From NCBI GenBank assembly GCA_036272815.1, contig DATAYA010000067.1, positions 1-8,229 of the forward strand: DNA of 8,229 nucleotides, given 5' to 3'. A program made the position numbers and the translations under genes. The DNA is from DATAYA01 sp036272815. Lineage in GTDB: Bacteria; Pseudomonadota; Alphaproteobacteria; Acetobacterales; Acetobacteraceae. The notes beneath the pieces are model-generated. The model did no database searches. It was not told where the DNA came from and saw only the letters and a list, made by a program, of their open reading frames with translations. Below are positions 1 through 4,835 of the stretch, piece by piece (positions within the stretch are counted from its first letter, which is position 1; each line of letters opens with the position of its first letter).

Positions 1-721
1 CATGGCAGAGACCGAGCGCCTGCGCGCCGCGCTGCTCACCTCGATCTCGCATGATCTGCGCACGCCGCTCGCCACCATCATCGGCACGCTCACCATCCTG
101 CGCAGCTTCGGTACGGCTTACGACGACCAGACGCGCGACGAGCTCATGGTGACGGTTCAGGCCGAGGCCGAGCGGCTCAATCGCTTCATCGGCAATCTGC
201 TCGACATGACGCGGCTGGAGGCGGGGGCGGTGGCGCCGGCGGGCAGCCTTGCCGACCTGTCGGACGTGGTGGGTGCGGTGCTGCGGCGCGCGGCGCGCAT
301 CCTGGCGGCGCATCGTGTGGAGGTGGAGCTGCAGCCGGGGCTGCCGATGCTCGCGATCGACATGGTGCTGTTCGAGCAGGTGCTGTTCAACATCCTCGAC
401 AACGCCGCGAAATATGCGCCTTCCGGCTCAACGGTCCGGCTCTGCGCGTGGCGCGAGGCCGACGCGGTGCGCATTCAGGTGCTCGACGAGGGCGAGGGCA
501 TCCCGGCGGCCCAGCTAGACCGCGTGTTCGACAAGTTCTATCGCGTGCGCGGCGCCGACCGCAGGCGCGCGGGCACCGGTCTCGGGCTCGCGATCTGCCG
601 CGGCTTCGTCGAGGCGATGGGGGGGACGATCACGGCGGCGAACCGAACGGACCGCAGCGGCGCGGTGTTCACCATCACGCTGCCGGTGCCGGCACAGGTG
701 CCGGCGGAGGCAGCGGCGTGA
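1..721 (+). CDS. kdpD: KdpD sensor histidine kinase, C-terminal part (5' truncated by window)
   Basis: This is the kinase core of the membrane sensor that phosphorylates KdpE when potassium is limiting or osmolarity rises. The N-terminal KdpD/USP domains and membrane helices lie outside the window, so the ATG at 2 is probably an internal Met. Numbering from that Met, the H-box SHDLRTP has the phospho-accepting His at residue 17. A dimerisation helix pair ends near LLDMTRLEAG (about 66-75). The N-box NILDNAAKYAP starts at 130, the G1 box DEGEGI is at 162-167, the F-box FDKFYR at 176-181 and the G2 box GTGLGLAI at 191-198. All catalytic ATPase boxes are intact. The opening ETERLRAALLTSISHDLRTP closely resembles KdpD as I remember it, and kdpE follows directly. 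The stop codon overlaps the kdpE start (GTGA, 718-721), which suggests translational coupling. KdpD is well supported over other kinases by this pairing. Confidence 0.93.
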   Translation, partial: MAETERLRAALLTSISHDLRTPLATIIGTLTILRSFGTAYDDQTRDELMVTVQAEAERLNRFIGNLLDMTRLEAGAVAPAGSLADLSDVVGAVLRRAARILAAHRVEVELQPGLPMLAIDMVLFEQVLFNILDNAAKYAPSGSTVRLCAWREADAVRIQVLDEGEGIPAAQLDRVFDKFYRVRGADRRRAGTGLGLAICRGFVEAMGGTITAANRTDRSGAVFTITLPVPAQVPAEAAA

Positions 722-1407
722 CCGGCGCGCTCCGGGTGCTGGTGGTGGACGACGAGCCGGCCATCCTGCGCTTCCTGCATGCGGGGCTGGCGGCGCAGGA
801 CTATGTGGTCGCGGAGGCCGACACCGGGCGTGCGGCGCTGGAGGCGGTGCGGCGGGGGGCGACCGATCTGATGGTGCTCGATCTCGGGCTGCCGGACATG
901 GACGGGCTCGACGTGATCCGGGCGTTGCGCGCAGACGGCGTCGCGATCCCGGTGATCGTGCTCTCTTCGCGCGACGACGAGCGGGCGAAGGTGGCGGCGC
1001 TCGACCTCGGCGCCGATGATTTCGTGACCAAGCCGTTCGGCATCGACGAGCTGTTCGCCCGCATCCGCGCCGCCCAGCGGCATCGGCTGCAGCAGGAGGG
1101 CGAGCGGCCGCTGTTCCGCAGCGGCGACCTCTCGGTTGATCTGGTGCGGCGAGTGGTGACGGCGCGCGGGGCGGAGGTGAAGCTGACGCCGCGGGAATAC
1201 GAGCTGCTGCGGCTGTTGGTCGCGCACGCCGGCAAGGTGCTGACACACCGGATGATCCTGCGCGAGGTGTGGGGCGCGGACACGGACGTGCAATACCTGC
1301 GCATCTACATCCGCGCGCTGCGGCAGAAGCTGGAGGCGGAACCGGAGCGGCCGGTGCATATCCTGACGGAAACGGGTGTGGGCTATCGCCTGCGGGCGCC
1401 GGATTGA
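718..1407 (+). CDS. kdpE: KdpE response regulator (OmpR/PhoB type)
   Basis: This 229-residue transcriptional activator of the high-affinity potassium pump operon kdpFABC is the partner of KdpD. The receiver domain covers about residues 5-120, with the acidic pair D11-D12, phosphoacceptor D55 in VLDLGLPDMDG, the conserved Ser at 83/84 and K105 in TKPF. The OmpR-type winged helix covers about 132-226 and contains LTPREYELLRLL and the terminal TGVGYRLR. The GTG at 718 was chosen because it overlaps the kdpD stop, has GGAGG at 706-710 seven bases upstream, and places the protein at the usual KdpE length (E. coli KdpE is about 225 residues). The reading frame stays open further upstream, but that part is out-of-frame kdpD. 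The kdpFABC genes are not in the window and would be expected upstream of kdpD. Confidence 0.95.
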   Translation: MTGALRVLVVDDEPAILRFLHAGLAAQDYVVAEADTGRAALEAVRRGATDLMVLDLGLPDMDGLDVIRALRADGVAIPVIVLSSRDDERAKVAALDLGADDFVTKPFGIDELFARIRAAQRHRLQQEGERPLFRSGDLSVDLVRRVVTARGAEVKLTPREYELLRLLVAHAGKVLTHRMILREVWGADTDVQYLRIYIRALRQKLEAEPERPVHILTETGVGYRLRAPD

Positions 1408-1856
1408 TGGATCTGGGGGCGCTGATCCCGCCGGAGCGGGTGCTGCTCGGGCTGCGGGCGGCCGACAAGGCGGCGGTGCTGGCAGCGCTCGCGGCGCGGG
1501 CCGCGGCGGCGCTCGGGCTGCCGCCCGCGCCGGTGCTGGAGGCGCTGGCGGCGCGGGAACGGCTCGGCTCGACCGGGCTCGGGCGCGGCTTCGCGCTGCC
1601 GCACGCGCGGCTGCCGGGGATTAGCGGGTTCTTCGGCCTGTTCGCCCGCTTGGCACGGCCGGTGGCGTTCGAGGCGATGGACGGCGAGCCGGTCGATCTG
1701 CTGGTGCTGCTGCTGATCCCGGCCGCCGCCGCCGGGGAGGATCACGTGGCCGCGCTGGCTGCGGTCGCGCGCCGGATGCGGGAGGCGGCAGTGCCGGCGC
1801 GCTTGCGGGCGGCGCCGGATGCGGCGAGCGTGGTGGCGCTGCTCGCGGGCGGCTGA
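1407..1856 (+). CDS. PTS EIIA domain protein (PtsN/EIIA-Ntr-like) linked to kdpDE
   Basis: This 149-residue single-domain protein belongs to the fructose/mannitol EIIA family (PTS_EIIA_2), close to PtsN (E. coli PtsN is about 163 residues). The family signature is clear: RERLGSTGLGRGFALPHARL has the phosphorylatable His at residue 66, and a DLLVLLLIPAAAAGEDHVAAL segment follows. The N-terminus is rich in Ala, Gly and Leu, as expected at this GC. No EIIB or EIIC partner is encoded nearby, so sugar transport is unlikely and a regulatory role is inferred. In E. coli, unphosphorylated EIIA-Ntr is known to bind KdpD and stimulate kdp expression. A copy inside the kdp operon fits the same coupling. 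The start overlaps the kdpE stop by one base (TGATG, 1405-1409) and no good Shine-Dalgarno is seen, so translation probably depends on kdpE. Another, genuine ptsN may exist elsewhere, so no symbol is given. Confidence 0.88.
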   Translation: MDLGALIPPERVLLGLRAADKAAVLAALAARAAAALGLPPAPVLEALAARERLGSTGLGRGFALPHARLPGISGFFGLFARLARPVAFEAMDGEPVDLLVLLLIPAAAAGEDHVAALAAVARRMREAAVPARLRAAPDAASVVALLAGG

Positions 1857-1861
1857 GGAGG
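1856..1861 (+). promoter_or_regulatory. Strong Shine-Dalgarno for the PPOX flavoprotein gene
   Basis: AGGAGG begins on the last base of the EIIA stop codon and lies seven bases before the ATG at 1869. It fixes that start and suggests independent ribosome loading, unlike the coupled genes before it. Confidence 0.8.
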
Positions 1862-1868
1862 GCGGGCG

Positions 1869-2474
1869 ATGGCTAACGGGTCGGCGCGGCTGCGGGCGCA
1901 TTACGGGGAACCCTCGGCGCTGGCGGTCGCCAAGCAGATGCCGCACCTCGACCGGCACGCGCGCGCGTTCATTGCGCTCTCGCCGTTCCTGGTGATCGCC
2001 TCGGCCGATGCCGAGGGCCACGCGGATGCGACGCCGCGCGGCGATGCGCCGGGGTTCGTGGCGGTCGCCGACGATGCGACGCTGCTGATCCCGGACCGGC
2101 CGGGCAACCGCCGGATCGACACGCTGCTGAACGTGGCCGCCAATCCGCGCGTCGGGCTGCTGTTCTTCGTGCCGGGGATCGCCGAGACCCTGAGGGTGAA
2201 TGGGCGGGCGCGGTTTACCGATGATGCGGCGCTGCTGGCACCGCTCGCGGTTGGCGGCAGGGCGCCGGTGGGCGGGATCGAGGTGGCCGTGGAGGAGGTT
2301 TTTTTCCATTGCGGCAAAGCGCTGATCCGGGCCGATCTGTGGAACCCGGAAAAGCGGGTCGAGCGGGGAAAATTCCCAACGCTCGGGCGGGTTCTGGCGG
2401 ACCAGATCGCCTCGCTCGACGCGGCAGCGGCGGAGCAGTCGCTCGCCGAGGCGTACCGCAGCCGGCTCTACTGA
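1869..2474 (+). CDS. Pyridoxamine 5'-phosphate oxidase-type FMN flavoprotein (MSMEG_1061-like)
   Basis: This 201-residue cytoplasmic protein has the split-barrel PPOX fold that binds FMN. Recognisable family segments in order are ARAFIALSPFLVIASADAEG (about 32-51), the ATPRGDAPGF turn (about 54-63), LLIPDRPGNRRIDTLLN (about 72-88), NPRVGLLFFVPG (about 92-103), ETLRVNGRARFT (about 106-117) and the late FFHCGKALIRADLWNP stretch. This order matches the FMN-dependent PPOX family typified by MSMEG_1061, whose substrate I do not know; related proteins reduce or oxidise small ligands with flavin or F420. It is not PdxH, which has a different C-terminal region. There is no signal peptide or membrane segment. 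It lies 12 bp after the EIIA gene and 14 bp before the GrpB gene, so it is probably cotranscribed with kdpDE. The functional link is unclear. Confidence 0.86.
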   Translation: MANGSARLRAHYGEPSALAVAKQMPHLDRHARAFIALSPFLVIASADAEGHADATPRGDAPGFVAVADDATLLIPDRPGNRRIDTLLNVAANPRVGLLFFVPGIAETLRVNGRARFTDDAALLAPLAVGGRAPVGGIEVAVEEVFFHCGKALIRADLWNPEKRVERGKFPTLGRVLADQIASLDAAAAEQSLAEAYRSRLY

Positions 2475-2488
2475 ACGCGCGTCGCCGC

Positions 2489-3043
2489 ATGCTGCCGCCC
2501 TATCCTGTCGCGATCGCCGAACCCGATCCCGATTGGCCCCGGATCGCGGCTGCCTATGCGGAGCAGCTGCTGGTGCTCGGGCCGGTCCTGGTCGGGGTCC
2601 ACCATATCGGCTCGACCTCGGTGCCGGGGCTGGCCGCCAAGCCGATCATCGACCTGATGCCGCTCGTCGGCGACCTCGGCGCCCTCGATGCGCGGCGCCC
2701 CGACATCGTGGCGCTCGGCTATGCGTGGCACGGCGAGTACGGCATCCCCGGCCGGCGCTTCTGCACGCTCGACGACGCCGCAGGAACGCGCCGCGCGCAC
2801 CTGCATTTCTTCGAACCCGGCTCGCCAGATGTCGCCCGCCATCTCGCGTTCCGCGACTACCTGCGCGCCCATCCCGCGATCGCCGCCGCCTACGCGCGGG
2901 AGAAGCGGCACGCGGCCCGCCTGCACCCGGACGACTCACACGCCTACAACGACGAGAAAGACGCCTGGGTCCGGGCCGCCGAAGCCGAGGCGCTGCACTG
3001 GTCCGCCGCGACGAACGCCGGACGTCAGGCCGCGCGCCCGTAG
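2489..3043 (+). CDS. GrpB family protein (UPF0157, nucleotidyltransferase-like fold)
   Basis: This 184-residue protein belongs to the GrpB/UPF0157 family, which is also found fused to the C-terminus of some dephospho-CoA kinases. The diagnostic segment is VHHIGSTSVPGLAAKPIIDL (37-56), the nucleotidyltransferase-like GST...D signature with D55. It is preceded by EPDPDWPRIAAAYAEQL and followed by RAHLHFFEPGS, a FRDYLRAHP helix and the C-terminal HAYNDEKDAW motif. The biochemical activity of stand-alone GrpB proteins is not established. The ATG at 2489 was chosen because the conserved family start (PYPVAIAEPDPDW) follows it directly; the frame is open upstream, but that part overlaps the PPOX gene. 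There is no clear Shine-Dalgarno, so coupling across the 14-bp gap is possible. Its last 19 bases overlap the end of the convergent soeC gene. Confidence 0.9.
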   Translation: MLPPYPVAIAEPDPDWPRIAAAYAEQLLVLGPVLVGVHHIGSTSVPGLAAKPIIDLMPLVGDLGALDARRPDIVALGYAWHGEYGIPGRRFCTLDDAAGTRRAHLHFFEPGSPDVARHLAFRDYLRAHPAIAAAYAREKRHAARLHPDDSHAYNDEKDAWVRAAEAEALHWSAATNAGRQAARP

Positions 3044-3969
3044 TAGAGCACGACGGTGTGCGTCGCCTCGGCGAAGAACAGCCAGCGCTCGACGAACAGG
3101 CCGGCCAGCGCCAGCACCGCCGCCGCCGCGGCGCAGGCCGCGGCCGGGATGCCCGCGAGCAGAAGCGCCGCCGCCAGCAGCAGGATCGGCGCGACGTAGG
3201 CGCAGCCGAGCGCCACGACCCGCAACGCGCCCGCGTGCCGCCGGCCGACGCGAAAACCCAGCTCGCGCAGAAGATAATTCTCCTCGGTGTGCGGCGGGTC
3301 GAGTGCGCGGACGCGGCCGATCGCGCCGAGGCCGGTGGCGCTCTCGATGGTGCTGCGGCCGCTCGTGGTGTCGATGTGGCGCCAGTGGCCGAGCTTGACC
3401 AGAAGTGCGGCAAAGCCGGCGGCGATCGCGGCCCAGCCGACGCCCGCGGCGCCCGACCAGAGCACCGCCACCAGGGCAAGGCACGCGCCGCCGCTCGCCA
3501 GCGCATTCAGCAGATAGAGCGGCAGGACGAGCCGGTTGTGCCACTGCCGCACCGGCTTGATCGAAGCGTAGATCATCGCCGTACAGGCGACGGTGACGAG
3601 CGCGGCGGCGAACGACAGCACCCCCAGCACCGCGACCGCGACGCTCCAGGCCCCGCCGGCAAGCCACCATGCCAGCGCCAGGCCGAGGCCGGGCGCAAAC
3701 GTCACGAGCGAGGCGACGCCCTCGCGCGAGAGCCAGGAGGTGCGCCATTGCGAGAACGCGCGCCACGCCCGTTCGGGGTGGCCGAGATGCAGCGTGGAGG
3801 CGAACAGGCCGGCACTCGCCAGCACGAGCGCCACCACCACCGCGATCACGCCGAACCACGCGCCGGCGGGGAGCAGGCCGCACGCGGCGAGCAGGCCGGT
3901 CCAGGCGAGCATCCCGAAGCCGGCGCCGGAGAGGGTGGTGAAGGCGATGATGGAGAGCGAGGGCTTCAC
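3025..3969 (-). CDS. soeC: SoeC: DmsC-type membrane anchor of sulfite:quinone oxidoreductase
   Basis: This is the integral membrane subunit that holds SoeAB at the cytoplasmic membrane and passes electrons to quinone. It has 314 residues and about eight hydrophobic helices (roughly 7-30, 38-58, 84-105, 108-130, 145-168, 172-190, 248-270 and 272-292). The DmsC-family signature HLGHPERAWRAFSQWRTSWL follows helix 2, and the N-terminus SLSIIAFTTLSGAGFG is typical of the family. The GTG at 3969 is preferred. A TTG at 4020 would add 17 residues encoded partly by a palindromic repeat, whereas GTG has GAGG eight bases upstream and starts right before the conserved N-terminus. It is separated from soeB by 134 bp. 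The 3' end overlaps the GrpB gene by 19 bp in convergent orientation. The soe rather than dms name rests on the companion subunits. Confidence 0.85.
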   Translation of the reverse strand: MKPSLSIIAFTTLSGAGFGMLAWTGLLAACGLLPAGAWFGVIAVVVALVLASAGLFASTLHLGHPERAWRAFSQWRTSWLSREGVASLVTFAPGLGLALAWWLAGGAWSVAVAVLGVLSFAAALVTVACTAMIYASIKPVRQWHNRLVLPLYLLNALASGGACLALVAVLWSGAAGVGWAAIAAGFAALLVKLGHWRHIDTTSGRSTIESATGLGAIGRVRALDPPHTEENYLLRELGFRVGRRHAGALRVVALGCAYVAPILLLAAALLLAGIPAAACAAAAAVLALAGLFVERWLFFAEATHTVVLYYGRAA

Positions 3970-3977
3970 CGGCGCGG

Positions 3978-3981
3978 CCTC
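3978..3981 (-). promoter_or_regulatory. Shine-Dalgarno supporting the soeC GTG start
   Basis: On the minus strand GAGG lies eight bases before the GTG at 3969. It supports this start over the in-frame TTG at 4020, which lies inside the palindromic element. An ATG at 3983 on the same strand is out of frame. Confidence 0.5.
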
Positions 3982-3996
3982 ATGCCGAAAGGAAGG

Positions 3997-4099
3997 CCGG
4001 GCGCTGCCCGGACCCGCCAAACGGCAGTCGCCCTTTCGAAACCCCTGACGAAAGGATTCTCAAGGCTCAGCCTTGAGCTGGGTCCAGGCAGAGCCCCGG
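3997..4099. repeat. Composite palindromic repeat element between soeB and soeC
   Basis: This element of about 100 bp is built of nested inverted repeats. The outer arms 3999-4015 and 4080-4096 are imperfect reverse complements of each other (15 of 17 positions match; the shared consensus is GGGC-CTGCC-GGACCC). Inside are two perfect hairpins: 7-bp arms CCTTTCG/CGAAAGG (4032-4038 and 4049-4055) and 9-bp arms CTCAAGGCT/AGCCTTGAG (4059-4067 and 4069-4077, one base between). The left arm can also fold locally (CCGGGC/GCCCGG, 3997-4002 and 4006-4011). There is no coding capacity and no U-run typical of a terminator. It resembles GC-rich REP/BIME- or MITE-like intergenic elements; mobility and copy number cannot be judged from one window. 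In the transcript it would form a strong structure between the soeB stop and the soeC ribosome site. Confidence 0.75.
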
Positions 4100-4103
4100 G
4101 CCT

Positions 4104-4835
4104 TCACCGCGACAGCGCACGGTCGATCCACCGGCGCAGCAGGCCGCCTTCCCCGGCGGCGTGCGCCGCCTCGGGCACCGCGGCCCGCCCACGCCGTCGT
4201 GGCGGCAGATAGCGGTTGACCGGCTGATACCCCATCTCCGGCATCAGCGCGTATCCCCCGCGCTCGGCGACGAGTTGCGAGACTTGGCTTTCGGGATCGC
4301 CGAGATCGCCGAAATGCCGCGCCTGGGTCGGACAGGTGGCGACGCAGGCGGGGATGCGGCCGCTTTCGGGCAGGTTCTCGTTGTAGATGCGGTCGATGCA
4401 GAGCGTGCATTTCTTCATCACGCCGTCGTCTTCGTCGAACTCACGGGCGCCGTACGGGCACGCCCAGGCGCAGAGCTGGCAGCCGATGCAGATCTCGGCA
4501 TTGACCAGCACGATGCCGTCCTCGGCGCGCTTGTAGCTGGCACCGGTGGGGCAGACCTCGACGCAGGCGGGCTTCTCGCAATGCAGGCAGGAGCGGGGGA
4601 AGTGGATGGTGCGGCCGGCGTCGCCCTCTCCCGCCTCGTAGGAATGGATGCGGTTGAACCACACGCCGTCCGGGCGTGCGGCATAGGGCTGCGTGTCGGG
4701 CAGCGGTGCCGAGTGGCCCGAGGTGTTCCACTCCTTGCAGTTGGTGGCGCAGGCGTGGCAGCCGACGCAGGTGTCGAGGTCGATCACCAGGCCGAGTTTC
4801 TTGGCCCCCGGCAGGGGTGTGGGGATCTCTGTCAT
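4104..4835 (-). CDS. soeB: SoeB: four-cluster [4Fe-4S] electron transfer subunit
   Basis: This 243-residue ferredoxin-like subunit wires the molybdenum site of SoeA to the membrane subunit SoeC. It has 16 cysteines in four groups, as in DmsB/PsrB/NrfC proteins: C23-C26-C29-C33, C83-C86-C91-C95, C116-C119-C122-C126, and C143-C146 with C164-C168. Segments such as DTCVGCHACATNC, ICIGCQLCAWACPYGA and the paired KKCTLCIDR/ACVATCPTQAR are diagnostic. All ligands are present, so it should be functional. There is no signal peptide, consistent with a cytoplasmic complex. The C-terminal tail of about 35 residues is Arg/Ala-rich and basic and could contact membrane or anchor. The ATG at 4835 overlaps the soeA stop (ATGA, 4832-4835) and begins directly before the conserved KKLGLVIDLDTC. 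The frame stays open upstream only as an out-of-frame reading of soeA. Confidence 0.9.
   Translation of the reverse strand: MTEIPTPLPGAKKLGLVIDLDTCVGCHACATNCKEWNTSGHSAPLPDTQPYAARPDGVWFNRIHSYEAGEGDAGRTIHFPRSCLHCEKPACVEVCPTGASYKRAEDGIVLVNAEICIGCQLCAWACPYGAREFDEDDGVMKKCTLCIDRIYNENLPESGRIPACVATCPTQARHFGDLGDPESQVSQLVAERGGYALMPEMGYQPVNRYLPPRRRGRAAVPEAAHAAGEGGLLRRWIDRALSR

Noticed and set aside
1862..1900. Possible terminator or promoter between the EIIA and PPOX genes
   Set aside because: The 12-bp gap contains only a ribosome binding site; no stem-loop or promoter-like hexamers are visible.
1383..2309. 308-codon minus-strand frame opposite the EIIA and PPOX genes
   Set aside because: Arg/Gln/His-rich composition without motifs; both genes on the other strand have clear family signatures.
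2533..4212. 559-codon open frame on the plus strand crossing the GrpB gene, soeC and the palindromic element
   Set aside because: The product is Arg/Ala/Gln-rich low complexity, runs through two recognised genes in other frames and through an intergenic repeat. It is a GC artefact.
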